From Actinomycetota bacterium (GTDB lineage: Bacteria > Actinomycetota > Acidimicrobiia > Acidimicrobiales > JAJPHE01), in the NCBI GenBank assembly GCA_021325435.1, contig JAJPHE010000126.1:1-64000 (forward strand): 64,000 nt of DNA, read 5' to 3'. Position numbers and translations under genes: made by a program. The notes below the pieces were generated by a model. That model ran no database searches, was not told the origin of the DNA, and saw only the letters and a program-made list of their open reading frames with translations. Positions 17,449 to 26,306 of the stretch are shown one piece after another (position 1 is the first letter of the stretch; each line of letters starts with the position of its first letter).

Positions 17449-17479
17449 CCAAACAAAAGCGTGGGCGCAAGCCCACGCT
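17449..17479 (-). terminator. Intrinsic terminator/attenuator in the rimP-nusA leader
   Basis: On the minus strand AGCGTGGGC-TTGC-GCCCACGCT forms a perfect 9-base stem with a 4-base loop (17458-17479), followed by TTTGTTTGG. This is a convincing intrinsic terminator. It lies between the promoter at 17503-17508 and the rimP start at 17425. No gene ends here on this strand, so it probably acts as an attenuator of the operon, perhaps through NusA itself (inference). Confidence 0.75.
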
Positions 17480-17502
17480 CCGCCGGAAGGACCGGCCCCG
17501 AA

Positions 17503-17508
17503 ATTATA
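17503..17508 (-). promoter_or_regulatory. Extended -10 promoter of the rimP-nusA-infB operon
   Basis: The minus strand reads TGATATAAT, a perfect TATAAT hexamer with a TGN extension and no recognisable -35. Transcription would start near 17496 and give a leader of about 70 bases that contains the terminator hairpin. A perfect -10 is striking in so GC-rich a region. Confidence 0.7.
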
Positions 17509-17568
17509 TCAGTGCCTGCCCCGCCCGGCCGGCGCCCACTGGCGTTCTCGGGGCCGGTGCACGCCCGT

Positions 17569-17585
17569 TCGCCGGCCGCCGGCGA
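17569..17585 (-). terminator. Hairpin directly after eis stop
   Basis: TCGCCGGC and GCCGGCGA are separated by one base and form a strong stem only a few bases downstream of the acetyltransferase stop codon at 17589. There is no T-run. Hairpins of this kind are often predicted as terminators in Actinobacteria, but function is not shown. Confidence 0.35.
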
Positions 17586-17588
17586 GGC

Positions 17589-18815
17589 TCAGAACTCGGT
17601 GCCGCACCACGGCGCCGGGTCGCTGCCGAGCATCAGGTCGGCCCGGGCCAGAGCCCCGGGGCGCAGCTCGGCGAGCCGCCCGGCCCGCGCCAGGGAGGAG
17701 GGCCGGACGCCGCCTAGGAGGACCGATCCCAGCTCGGCCGGGCCCAGAGCCAGGTCGGCTGGGCACGACTTCTCGTAGCGGCAGGAGGCGCCGTCGGGCC
17801 CACCCTCCACCACCAGGTGGCCCTCGTTCCACGGGCACAGCTCGTCGCGGATCTCCAGGCACAGCTCGCCTTCGGCCCGGTAGCGGCGGGCGGCCAGGGC
17901 GGCGGCGGCGTCCACCGGTCGGCACCACAGATGGTCCGCCACCCGCCGGGTGCGCAGCTGGCGGCCGTCGACCAGCCGCCACCGCAGCGGGTCCTCCACC
18001 GGGCGGCCTTCGAGCTTGACCTTGGCGACGAGGTCGATCGACAGCAGATAGGACACCAGGGCGGCCTCGGCCTGCGGGTTGGTGGCCCACAGGTCCGAGA
18101 CGGTCAGCTGGGCGTCGGGCATGCTGTCGGTCCATTCGTCGCGGAACCGGTAGCTGGCGTAGCCGTCCACCTCGCCGCCGCGACGGTGGACGACGAAGAA
18201 GCGGCTGCCGTCCTGATCGGCCCACGGCTGGATGGCCTCCACCGAGGTGCGCCACCACCCTTCCGTGCGGCTCACCTCGCCTACCTGGGCTCGCCGGTAG
18301 GACTCGTAGGCCCCGGCGACCAGCCCGGGCACGGCGCCGCCCTCGACCAGCTCGACCCCCTCGGCCCGGGCGTCGTCCCCCAGCCGGGCCTCGCGCCGGC
18401 GCAGCTCGTACTCGGCGGTATAGGTGGCGGGCCCGTACCCGAAGCGTCCGTAGATCCCCGCCTCGCTGGCAGTGAGGACGGCGAGCGGCTCACCCCTCCG
18501 ACGGACGTCGTCGAGCTGGCAGCGCATCAGGGCGGACAGGACCCCTCGCCGACGGTGGGTGGGAAGCACCCCGACGTAGCTGACGGCGGCCGCCGGCACT
18601 GACGCCAGGCCCGGCAGGGTGACCTCGAACGAGAACGACCCGGCCGTCCCCACAAGCCGGTCGCCCTCGAAGGCGGCCAGGCTGCGGTCGGCCTCGAACA
18701 CCGGCCGGTGGCTATCGAGCACCCGGTCGTCGACCTTCCCGCCGAAGGCGGCGAAGTCGACCCGGGCGAAGTCGATGAACTCGTCGTCGGAGACGGGGCG
18801 GATGTCGATGGGCAC
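17589..18815 (-). CDS. eis: Eis-family GNAT acetyltransferase
   Basis: This 408-residue protein has the three-part Eis layout: an N-terminal GNAT domain with the acetyl-CoA loop (VGVLPTHRRRGVLSALM, about residues 81-97), a second degenerate GNAT domain, and an SCP2-like C-terminal domain. Tyr/Phe residues in IYGRFGYGPATY fit the expected active site. The chain ends in Phe, as in mycobacterial Eis, where the C-terminal carboxylate takes part in catalysis. Known members acetylate lysines and aminoglycoside amines. It follows ispG after about 39 bases and precedes the rimP leader. The natural substrate is unknown. Confidence 0.88.
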   Translation of the reverse strand: MPIDIRPVSDDEFIDFARVDFAAFGGKVDDRVLDSHRPVFEADRSLAAFEGDRLVGTAGSFSFEVTLPGLASVPAAAVSYVGVLPTHRRRGVLSALMRCQLDDVRRRGEPLAVLTASEAGIYGRFGYGPATYTAEYELRRREARLGDDARAEGVELVEGGAVPGLVAGAYESYRRAQVGEVSRTEGWWRTSVEAIQPWADQDGSRFFVVHRRGGEVDGYASYRFRDEWTDSMPDAQLTVSDLWATNPQAEAALVSYLLSIDLVAKVKLEGRPVEDPLRWRLVDGRQLRTRRVADHLWCRPVDAAAALAARRYRAEGELCLEIRDELCPWNEGHLVVEGGPDGASCRYEKSCPADLALGPAELGSVLLGGVRPSSLARAGRLAELRPGALARADLMLGSDPAPWCGTEF

Positions 18816-18854
18816 GGCCCAGGTCTAGCGGGGTGGGGACCGGCCCGCGCCCAA

Positions 18855-20093
18855 TTAGCCGTCGACGACGTGATGCGTGGTCTTGCGGATCAGCTCGACC
18901 CGGGCCTCGCTGTGGTTGACGTCGTCACCCTTAGCCTCCAGCAGGGCCAACCGGTCTGACTCGGCCTCGGACTCCGCCGAGGCGTCGGCGGCGGCCAGGC
19001 GGGCCTCGATCCCTTCGGCCACCAGCTTCTCGGCCTCTTCGACGAGGGCGGCCACCATGTCGTCCTCGGGCACGACCCGGACAATCTTCCCCTTGATGAA
19101 CAGATGCCCTTTGTGCCGACCGGCGGCGATGCCGATGTCGGCCTCGCGGGCCTCGCCGGGGCCGTTCACCACGCAGCCCATCACCGCCACCTGGATGGGC
19201 AGGTTCTTCTCCTCCAGCGCCTCCTGGGCCGCCTTGGCCACCCCGATCACGTCTATCTCGGCCCGACCGCAGGACGGGCAGGCGATCAGGTCGAGGCCCT
19301 TGCGCTCGCGCAGCCCCAAGGCCTCGAGCAGCTGACGCCCGGCCCTCGCCTCCTCGACCGGATCGGCGGTGAGCGAGTAGCGGATGGTGTCCCCGATGCC
19401 CTCGTTGAGGAGGGTGGCGATGCCGGCCGTGCCTTTGATCAGCCCGGCCGGCGGCGGCCCCGCTTCGGTCACCCCGAGGTGGAGAGGATGTTCGACCGCA
19501 TCAGCCAGCATCCGGTAGGCCTCGACCATCAACGGGACGTGGGACGCCTTGACGGAGATCTTCACGTCCTCGAAGTCGACCTGGCGGAAGTAGTCGAGCT
19601 CCATCAGGGCCGATTCGACCAGCGCCTCGGGGGTGGCCCCGCCGTGCTTCTTGTAGAGATCGGGATGCAGCGAGCCGGCGTTCACGCCGATGCGGATGGG
19701 CACCCCCCGATCGCGCGCCTCGCTCGCCACCAAGCGGATCTCCTCGGGCTTGCGCAGGTTTCCGGGGTTGAGGCGCAGGCAGGCCACGCCGGCCTCGAGG
19801 GCGGCGAGCGCCATCTCGTGGTGGAAGTGGACGTCGGCCACCAGCGGCACGGGCGAGCGGGGCACGATGCGGGCCAGGCCCTCGGCCGCTTCGGCCTCGT
19901 TGCACGTGCAGCGCACGATGTCCGCCCCCGCGGCGGCCAGGGCGTAGATCTGGGCCAGGGTGGCGTCGACGTCCGCCGTCTTGGTGGTGGTCATCGACTG
20001 CACCGTCACCGGCGCGCCGCCGCCCACCGGCACGTTGCCGACCATGATCTGGCGGGTGGGGCGGCGGGTGGCCGCGGTCAGGCTGGGGCGCAT
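18855..20093 (-). CDS. ispG: 4-hydroxy-3-methylbut-2-en-1-yl diphosphate synthase
   Basis: IspG is the iron-sulfur enzyme that converts methylerythritol cyclodiphosphate to HMBPP in the MEP isoprenoid pathway. The 412-residue protein has the TIM-barrel N-terminal part. The cluster-binding cysteines lie in CPSCGR (near residue 273) and CVVNGPGEA (near 306), with the glutamate of the latter as fourth ligand. The last 45 or so residues are an acidic Ala/Glu/Ser extension that bacterial homologues usually lack. The gene follows rseP by 4 bases; dxr, from the same pathway, lies two genes upstream. Confidence 0.96.
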   Translation of the reverse strand: MRPSLTAATRRPTRQIMVGNVPVGGGAPVTVQSMTTTKTADVDATLAQIYALAAAGADIVRCTCNEAEAAEGLARIVPRSPVPLVADVHFHHEMALAALEAGVACLRLNPGNLRKPEEIRLVASEARDRGVPIRIGVNAGSLHPDLYKKHGGATPEALVESALMELDYFRQVDFEDVKISVKASHVPLMVEAYRMLADAVEHPLHLGVTEAGPPPAGLIKGTAGIATLLNEGIGDTIRYSLTADPVEEARAGRQLLEALGLRERKGLDLIACPSCGRAEIDVIGVAKAAQEALEEKNLPIQVAVMGCVVNGPGEAREADIGIAAGRHKGHLFIKGKIVRVVPEDDMVAALVEEAEKLVAEGIEARLAAADASAESEAESDRLALLEAKGDDVNHSEARVELIRKTTHHVVDG

Positions 20094-20097
20094 GGGC

Positions 20098-21393
20098 TCA
20101 CTGGAACGGGTTGGGGAACGGCTTGACGATATCGAGGTAGAGGGCGCTGACCCCGAGCAGCACGATGAGGAAGAACACCAGGTAGGTCGCGGGCATCAGT
20201 TTGCGGATGTCCACCCGGTAGCGCCGGCCCCGCCGCGAGCGGGCCCGTTCATAGATGGCGACAGCTACGTGACCACCGTCCAGGGGCAGCAGCGGCACCA
20301 TGTTGAACACGCCCACGAACACGTTGATGGCCACCAGCAGCACCAGCACGTCGCGTACGCCGCTGCTGGCCGCGTCGGACGCCAGCCGCACGAGGCCGAC
20401 CGGAGAGACGAAGCGGTTCTGCTGATCCGTGCTCGCCGACGGGCCCGAGGGGGCGTGTCCGGTCAGCTGCTCGCCGTAGGAGGAGAGCCCGTGCGGCGAG
20501 AAGATGTGGCCCAGGGCGCCGACGACGGTCCACGTGTACTTGCCCACGTCGACCGCCGCCGCCGGCACGGCCGCCGCCGGGTTCTTGCGGTCGACCGGAT
20601 AGGCGGGACCGATGCCCACGAACCCGTAGGGCTTCGCCGTCGACGGCACCGGTGCGCCGCCCCCGGTGACCTTCACCTTCTGCAGGTCGACCGGCACGGC
20701 CGTCAGGGTCAGGGTGGCGCCGTGCCGCAGGACAGTGAACCGGACCGGCTGACCGGGCCGGGCCTGGATCATCGGAGGTAGCTCATCCCACTTCTTGAGC
20801 GGCTTCCCGTCGACCGCCACGATCCGGTCGCCGGCGCGGAAGCCGGCCTTCTGGGCGGGGCTCGGGCCGGTGGCGAGGGTGCTGATCGAACCGACGGTCA
20901 GCAGGGGGTGGTCCCCTTCGACCGTTCCCACGAAGCTGAGCATCCCCCAGAGCAGGAGGAAGGCCAGGAGGAAGTGCATGGCGGAGCCGGCCGACACCAC
21001 CAGGAGCCGGCGAGGGAATGTCGACTGCCGGTAGGTGCGAGCCTCGTCGGCCGGGTCGACCTCCTCCATGTTGTTCATGCCGACGATCTTCACGTAGCCG
21101 CCGGCGGGTATGGCCTTGACGCCGTACTCCGTCTCCCCCCGGCGCACGGACCACAGCCTCGGGCCGAAGCCGAGGAAGTACTCGGTCACCTTCATGCCCG
21201 ACCACTTGGCCGTGGCGAAGTGGCCCAGCTCGTGGAGCATGATCATCAACACGACCGCCGCCACCACGGCGACGGTCTTGACGGTGCCGGTGAGCACGGC
21301 GGCGAAGACGCCGCCCCCTACCACCAGGGCCAGCCGGCCCAGGGCCGCCCACTGCTCCGACGGCGAGACCCCGCGGGTCAGACGGGCGCTCAT
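20098..21393 (-). CDS. rseP: Site-2 intramembrane metalloprotease (RseP/Rip1-like)
   Basis: This 431-residue polytopic protease cuts transmembrane segments of anti-sigma factors and similar substrates. Zinc is bound by HELGH (H54, E55, H58) in the first membrane helix region and by the conserved aspartate of VPLLPLDGGH near residue 370. A PDZ domain (KAGFRAGDRIVAVDG) lies between. I chose the ATG at 21391-21393, which overlaps the dxr stop in ATGA; longer frames upstream lie inside dxr. The dxr-rseP-ispG order is standard in Actinobacteria. Confidence 0.95.
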   Translation of the reverse strand: MSARLTRGVSPSEQWAALGRLALVVGGGVFAAVLTGTVKTVAVVAAVVLMIMLHELGHFATAKWSGMKVTEYFLGFGPRLWSVRRGETEYGVKAIPAGGYVKIVGMNNMEEVDPADEARTYRQSTFPRRLLVVSAGSAMHFLLAFLLLWGMLSFVGTVEGDHPLLTVGSISTLATGPSPAQKAGFRAGDRIVAVDGKPLKKWDELPPMIQARPGQPVRFTVLRHGATLTLTAVPVDLQKVKVTGGGAPVPSTAKPYGFVGIGPAYPVDRKNPAAAVPAAAVDVGKYTWTVVGALGHIFSPHGLSSYGEQLTGHAPSGPSASTDQQNRFVSPVGLVRLASDAASSGVRDVLVLLVAINVFVGVFNMVPLLPLDGGHVAVAIYERARSRRGRRYRVDIRKLMPATYLVFFLIVLLGVSALYLDIVKPFPNPFQ

Positions 21394-22568
21394 GCCGCCC
21401 TCGCCCGGCGCTCGACGGCGGCCGCCGCGGCCCGACGGGCGGTGGCGTCGGCCTCGAGCACGGCATCGACGTCGGCGAGTACCGCCCCGTCGTGGACCTG
21501 CAAGGCCTCCTCGACGACCTCGCCGATGCCGGCCCAGCCGAGGCTGCCGGCGAGGAAGGCGGCCACCGCCACCTCGTTGGCCGCGTTCAGCCAGGCCGGG
21601 GCCGAGCCCCCGGCCCGGCCGGCCTCGTAGGCGAGGGCCAGGCAGCGGAACACGCTGGTGTCGGGGGCCTCGAAATCGAGGCGGGACAGGCGCGACCAGT
21701 CGATCCGCCCGTAGGGCGAAGGCCACCGGTCCGGGTAGGCGAGGGCGTAGGAGATGGGGAGGCGCATGTCGGGCATGGAGAGTTGGGCGACGGTGGCTCC
21801 GTCGGTGAACTCGACCATCGAGTGCACGATCGACTGGGGGTGGATCACCACCTCGATCCGGCCGTAGTCGACGTCGAACAGCTCGTGGGCCTCGATCACC
21901 TCGAGCCCCTTGTTCATCAGTGTGGATGAGTCAACCGTGATCTTGGGCCCCATCTTCCATGTCGGGTGGGCGAGGGCGTCGGCCACGGTGACCTCGGCCA
22001 GCTCGGCCAGGGTCCGGCCCCGGAACGGTCCGCCGCTGGCGGTCAGGACGATCCTCGCCACCTCGTCGGCACCCGAGCGGGAAGACCTGAGGCACTGGTG
22101 GACGGCGCAGTGCTCGGAGTCCACCGGCAGGATCTCGCCTCCGCCCTCGGCTCGGGCCTGGCGGACGACGGGCCCTCCGGCGATGAGCGACTCCTTGTTG
22201 GCCAGGGCCAGCCGGCGGCCCCCCCGCAGGGCGGCCAGGGTGACGGGCAGGCCGGCGAAGCCGACCACGGCGTTGACCGTCACCTCGGCCTCGGCGGCGA
22301 TGGCGGCCAGGGCCTCGGGCCCGGCCCGCAGCTCGGTCCCCGCCGGCAGGCGGCCCCCCAGCTCGGCGGCGGCGGCGGGGTCGGCGACGGCGACGACCTC
22401 CGGACGAAGCTCCCGGGCCTGCTCGGCCAGGGCCTCGACCGAGGCCCGGGCGCCCAGGGCCACCACCCGGTAGCGGTCGGGATCGGTCCGGATCACCTCG
22501 ATCGTCTGGGTGCCGATCGAGCCAGTGGAGCCGACCAGGCTCACCGTCGTCGGCCCGCCGGAGGTCAT
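21390..22568 (-). CDS. dxr: 1-deoxy-D-xylulose 5-phosphate reductoisomerase
   Basis: Dxr makes methylerythritol 4-phosphate from DXP with NADPH, the committed step of the MEP pathway. The 392-residue protein begins at the ATG at 22566-22568 with the NADPH motif GSTGSIGTQT. It has ANKESLI, and the metal-binding region is spread over PVDSEH and the MGPKITVDSSTLMNKGLEVIEA stretch, with the HPQSIVHSMVEF loop. It overlaps cdsA upstream and rseP downstream by 4 bases each, so the three are tightly coupled. Confidence 0.97.
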   Translation of the reverse strand: MTSGGPTTVSLVGSTGSIGTQTIEVIRTDPDRYRVVALGARASVEALAEQARELRPEVVAVADPAAAAELGGRLPAGTELRAGPEALAAIAAEAEVTVNAVVGFAGLPVTLAALRGGRRLALANKESLIAGGPVVRQARAEGGGEILPVDSEHCAVHQCLRSSRSGADEVARIVLTASGGPFRGRTLAELAEVTVADALAHPTWKMGPKITVDSSTLMNKGLEVIEAHELFDVDYGRIEVVIHPQSIVHSMVEFTDGATVAQLSMPDMRLPISYALAYPDRWPSPYGRIDWSRLSRLDFEAPDTSVFRCLALAYEAGRAGGSAPAWLNAANEVAVAAFLAGSLGWAGIGEVVEEALQVHDGAVLADVDAVLEADATARRAAAAAVERRARAA

Positions 22569-24127
22569 CCGATGCCCAGCACCCGGACCAGGTAGTAGGT
22601 GGCGGGCAGGACGAAGAGGATGGCGTCCACCCGGTCGAGGAGCCCTCCGTGTCCGGGCAGCACCGTCCCCATGTCCTTGAGCCCGAGGTCGCGCTTGATC
22701 AGCGACTCGCACAGGTCGCCCAGGGGGGCGACCACCGCCACCACCAACCCGAGGGCCACGCCGTCGCGGAGGGTCCACGGGTGGATCTGGCCGGCGATGA
22801 CCGCCGAGGCGAGCAGGGCGGTAAGCATGCCGCCGAACAGCCCCTCCCAGGTCTTGTTCGGGCTGATGGCCGGGGCCATCGGATGGCGACCGAGCTGGCT
22901 GCCGAACACGAAGCCGCCCACGTCGTAGCCCACCGCCCCGATGAGGGCGCCCAGGAGGAAGGCGATCCCGTGCCGGGCGGGGAACACGTTCGGGTCCAGC
23001 ATCAGGCCGGCGTAGGACGCCAGGAACCCCACCCATACGAACCCGAGCAGCGTCGCCCCCAGGTTCACCGTGGGCCGGGCCCGGACCACGCCCGCCAGGT
23101 ACCACAGGAAGCCGAAGACGAGCGTCATGGAAAGGACGAGGGGAAGGGCGGTCTCACCCTTCAGGTAGGCCCCGACCATCACCGCCACCGTGGCGGTCAG
23201 CCCCAGCAGGGTGGCGGGGCGGTAGCCGGACCGTCGCAGGGCCCCGAAGCCCTCGGCGGCGGCCAGGGTGGCGACCAGGGTCACCAGGACCATGGCCGGG
23301 GCGGTGCCGGCCTTGAACAGCAGCAGAGCGAGGACCCCGATGCCGACCCCGGTGAGCACCCGGGTCCTGGTGCCGGCCCGGGGCAGGGGCGGCGTGCGGC
23401 GGGGCACCTCAGGGGGGAGGCCGGAGCCGCCTGACGGGGCCCTCCAGGCGGGCGGGGGCGTGCTGACCACCGCCGTCAGCTGGCGGACCTCTTCCTCCTC
23501 GGCCTCGCGGTCGAAGGCGAACGGGTCGGCGTCGTCGTCGGGCACGTGGGCCGCTCCCAGCCGGCTCTCCTCGGCCAGGGCGCTGGCGTCCTCGAAGTCG
23601 GCTTCGTCCCAGTCCCCCCGCCCCTCCCGCCAGCGGGGCGCCCGGCTGGCGAAGCCGGACCAGGCGTCGAGATCGTCCTCCTGCTCGGTCGACGCCGCCG
23701 CCAGCACCGGGGGAACCTCCCCCGTCGGGGGTTCGGTCCAGTGGAGCAGGTCGTGATCCCCGCCCGGCGCCACCAGCGGCTCGTCGCTGGCGACGGGCAC
23801 CGGCGTGTCGAGCAGGGTCTCGTCGGTGCCGGTCGGCTCGGGGACCGGCTCCGGCCCCGGCCGCCCGACCGCCGGGCTCACCTGGGGCCGGGGCACGTCC
23901 TGGCCGCTGTCAGGAAGGGGAAAGCGCAGCGCCGGACGGGGGCCCTCGGGGTGAGGGGGCACGTCCCCGAACCGGGGTTGGTCCTCGGGCCGGCGCCCGG
24001 CGGCCTGGCCGGCCTGCAGAGCGGCGGCGGCCTCGTCGGCGCCGATGATGCGCACCCCCTCGCCGACCTTGCGCGGGGTGGGCGGCGCCTCCTCTTCCTC
24101 TCCGTCCTGATGGTTTTCGGAGTCCAT
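22565..24127 (-). CDS. cdsA: Phosphatidate cytidylyltransferase with long disordered N-terminus
   Basis: CdsA makes CDP-diacylglycerol, the precursor of phospholipids, in the membrane. The C-terminal half of this 520-residue protein (from about 255) carries about eight membrane helices and the family signature: SPNKTWEGLFGG, GDLCESLIKRDLGLKDMG and LPGHGGLLDRVDA. The first 250 residues are acidic, Pro-rich and without a recognisable fold, while typical CdsA proteins have only about 270-300 residues in all. The start (ATG, 24125-24127) follows frr after a 45-base gap. The extension could be a protein-interaction arm facing the cytoplasm. Confidence 0.95.
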   Translation of the reverse strand: MDSENHQDGEEEEAPPTPRKVGEGVRIIGADEAAAALQAGQAAGRRPEDQPRFGDVPPHPEGPRPALRFPLPDSGQDVPRPQVSPAVGRPGPEPVPEPTGTDETLLDTPVPVASDEPLVAPGGDHDLLHWTEPPTGEVPPVLAAASTEQEDDLDAWSGFASRAPRWREGRGDWDEADFEDASALAEESRLGAAHVPDDDADPFAFDREAEEEEVRQLTAVVSTPPPAWRAPSGGSGLPPEVPRRTPPLPRAGTRTRVLTGVGIGVLALLLFKAGTAPAMVLVTLVATLAAAEGFGALRRSGYRPATLLGLTATVAVMVGAYLKGETALPLVLSMTLVFGFLWYLAGVVRARPTVNLGATLLGFVWVGFLASYAGLMLDPNVFPARHGIAFLLGALIGAVGYDVGGFVFGSQLGRHPMAPAISPNKTWEGLFGGMLTALLASAVIAGQIHPWTLRDGVALGLVVAVVAPLGDLCESLIKRDLGLKDMGTVLPGHGGLLDRVDAILFVLPATYYLVRVLGIG

Positions 24128-24172
24128 GCTGCCTCCTAGTGAGTCGGCGCCGGCTGGCCGGTGCTGGGGCCC

Positions 24173-24745
24173 CTATACCTCGAGCAGCTCCTGCTCCTTG
24201 TGCTGCAGGACCCGGTCAATCTCCTCGACGTGGTCGTGGGTCATCTTCTCGAGCAGCTTCTCCGCCCGCTCGAGCTCGTCAGCGGAGATCTCCCCCTCCT
24301 TCTCCAGGCCCTCGAGATCGTGGCGGGCGGCCCGGCGGAGGTTGCGCACCGCCACCCGCGCCTCCTCGGCCATGTGGCGGACCACCTTCACCAGGTCCTT
24401 GCGCCGCTCTTCGGTCAGGGGCGGGAAGCTGAGGCGGATGACCTGCCCGTCGTTGGAGGGGTTGATGCCGAGATCCGAGTTCTGGATCGCCTTCTCGATC
24501 GACTTGATGGCCCCCTTGTCGTAGGGGGTCACGACGAGGAGGCGGGCCTCGGGCACGCTGAAGCCGGCCAGCTGCTGGAGCGGCACCTCGCTGCCGTAGT
24601 ACTCGATCTTCAGCTTCTCGATGAGACCCGGGGTCGCCCTCCCCGTCCGGACGCCGGCGAACTCGCTCTGCGCGTGGGAGACCGCCTTGTTCATCTTCTC
24701 GCGCGTCTCGGCCAGGGCCACCTCGATGAGGGAGGAGTCTTCCAT
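24173..24745 (-). CDS. frr: Ribosome recycling factor
   Basis: RRF splits the post-termination ribosome together with EF-G. The 190-residue protein shows the family signatures: the first-helix AGVRTGRATPGLIEKLKIEYYG, PLQQLAGFSVPE, GINPSNDGQVIRLSFPPLTEERR and a helical C-terminus. The ATG at 24745 overlaps the pyrH stop by one base (TGATG). A GTG directly before it is also possible. Order rpsB-tsf-pyrH-frr-cdsA is conserved across bacteria. Confidence 0.97.
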   Translation of the reverse strand: MEDSSLIEVALAETREKMNKAVSHAQSEFAGVRTGRATPGLIEKLKIEYYGSEVPLQQLAGFSVPEARLLVVTPYDKGAIKSIEKAIQNSDLGINPSNDGQVIRLSFPPLTEERRKDLVKVVRHMAEEARVAVRNLRRAARHDLEGLEKEGEISADELERAEKLLEKMTHDHVEEIDRVLQHKEQELLEV

Positions 24746-25509
24746 CACTTGATAAGGGTACCGATCGGCTGTCCGACCAGGGCCCGTCCGATGTTGCCCG
24801 GGACCATGACGTCGAACACGAGGATGGGCAGCCCGTTGTCACGGCAGAGGGTGATGGCGGTCAGGTCCATCACCCGCAGGTCGCGGGAGATGACCTCCAT
24901 GAAGGCGATCTCGTCGAACCTGGTGGCGGATGGATCGCGTTTGGGGTCGGCGCTGTAGACGCCGTCCACACCGGAATGAGTCCCCTTGAGGATCCCCTCC
25001 GCTTCGATCTCGGCGGCCCGCAGGGCGGCGGTGGTGTCGGTGGTGAAGAACGGGTTGCCCGTGCCGGCGGCAAAAATCACCACCCGTCCCTTCTCGAGGT
25101 GGCGGATGGCCCGCCGGCGGATGTACGGCTCGGCCACCTCGGCCATCTGGATGGCGGACAGCACCCGGGTCGGCTGCCCGTGTCGCTCGAGGGCGTCCTG
25201 CAGGGCGAGGGCGTTGATGGCCGTGGCCAGCATGCCCATGTAGTCCGACGTGGCCCGGTCGAGGCCGGCGCCGGCGCCCGTGGTACCCCGCCAGATGTTG
25301 CCGCCGCCGACCACCACCGCCATCTCCACGTCCATTTCCTGGCGGGCGCGGGCGATCTCGCCGGCGAGTCGCTCCACCACCGGACCGTCGATCGTCTCGT
25401 CCGACGCCGAGCTGGCCAGGGCCTCCCCGGAGAGCTTGAGGACGACCCGGCCCCAACGGGGCTGGCGGGCGGCCCGCTCCTGCACCGGGCCGGTGGCGGT
25501 CTCGGTCAC
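24745..25509 (-). CDS. pyrH: UMP kinase
   Basis: PyrH phosphorylates UMP to UDP and is a hexamer regulated by GTP and UTP. From the GTG at 25507-25509 the protein has 254 residues, with KLSGEAL, the [11 protein letters not shown] loop, [14 protein letters not shown], and the C-terminal [19 protein letters not shown] region of the amino-acid kinase fold. It begins 2 bases after the tsf stop. The frame is open further upstream, but only as a shadow of tsf. Confidence 0.97.
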   Translation of the reverse strand: MTETATGPVQERAARQPRWGRVVLKLSGEALASSASDETIDGPVVERLAGEIARARQEMDVEMAVVVGGGNIWRGTTGAGAGLDRATSDYMGMLATAINALALQDALERHGQPTRVLSAIQMAEVAEPYIRRRAIRHLEKGRVVIFAAGTGNPFFTTDTTAALRAAEIEAEGILKGTHSGVDGVYSADPKRDPSATRFDEIAFMEVISRDLRVMDLTAITLCRDNGLPILVFDVMVPGNIGRALVGQPIGTLIK

Positions 25510-25511
25510 CG

Positions 25512-26306
25512 CTACTGGCCGACTACCACCTGGGCGAAGCGCTTCAGCTCCGCCGAGCCCAGCAGCTTCGAGATCGTCATCTTCTCGTCGCGCACGAAGT
25601 CCTGCTCGAGCAGCACCCGCTCCTTGAACCAGCCGTTCAGGCGACCCTCCACGATCTTGGGCAGGGCGGCCTCCGGTTTGCCCTCGTTGCGCGAGATGTT
25701 CTCGAGCGTCGCTCGCTCGGCGGCCACCTGATCCTCGGGCACCTCCTCGCGGGACAGGTAGGCGGGGCGGGCGAAGGCGACGTGCACGGCGACATCGTGG
25801 GCCAGCTCCTGGGACCCGCCGGCGATCTCGACCATCACCGCGTTCACACCCCGCCCGTTCTGCACGTGCAGGTAGGTGTCGATGACCGAGCCGTCGGAGG
25901 AGTCGAAGCGGGCCACCCGGCCGAGCTGGATGTTCTCCTTGAGGGTGACCTTCAACCGGTCGATCTCCTCCTGGCGCTCCGAGACGGCGTCCTCGCCCTT
26001 GGCCGCGACCAGGCGGGCCAGGTCCTCTACCAGCTCGACGAAGTCGGTCGACTTGGCCACGAAATCGGTCTCGCACCGCAGCTCGACAATGGCGGCGGCG
26101 TTGCCGACGGTGTCGACCGCCACCGCCCCCTGCGTGCTCTCGCGATCGGAGCGCTTGGCCGAGCTGGCCAGGCCCTTCTCGCGCAGCCACTGGGCGGCCG
26201 CCTCGGCGTCTCCGTCGTTCTCCTCCAGGGCCCGCTTGGCATCCATCATCCCGGCGCCGGTCGCCTGGCGCAGCGCCTGCACGTCCTTGGCGGTGAAGGT
26301 GGCCAT
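25512..26306 (-). CDS. tsf: Elongation factor Ts
   Basis: EF-Ts is the nucleotide exchange factor for EF-Tu. The 264-residue protein begins with the family N-terminus [25 protein letters not shown] (split by the UBA-like helices) and has the catalytic TDFVAKS motif near residue 80. Length agrees with actinobacterial EF-Ts. The ATG follows the rpsB stop codon with no gap (TAG-ATG). Confidence 0.97.
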   Translation of the reverse strand: MATFTAKDVQALRQATGAGMMDAKRALEENDGDAEAAAQWLREKGLASSAKRSDRESTQGAVAVDTVGNAAAIVELRCETDFVAKSTDFVELVEDLARLVAAKGEDAVSERQEEIDRLKVTLKENIQLGRVARFDSSDGSVIDTYLHVQNGRGVNAVMVEIAGGSQELAHDVAVHVAFARPAYLSREEVPEDQVAAERATLENISRNEGKPEAALPKIVEGRLNGWFKERVLLEQDFVRDEKMTISKLLGSAELKRFAQVVVGQ

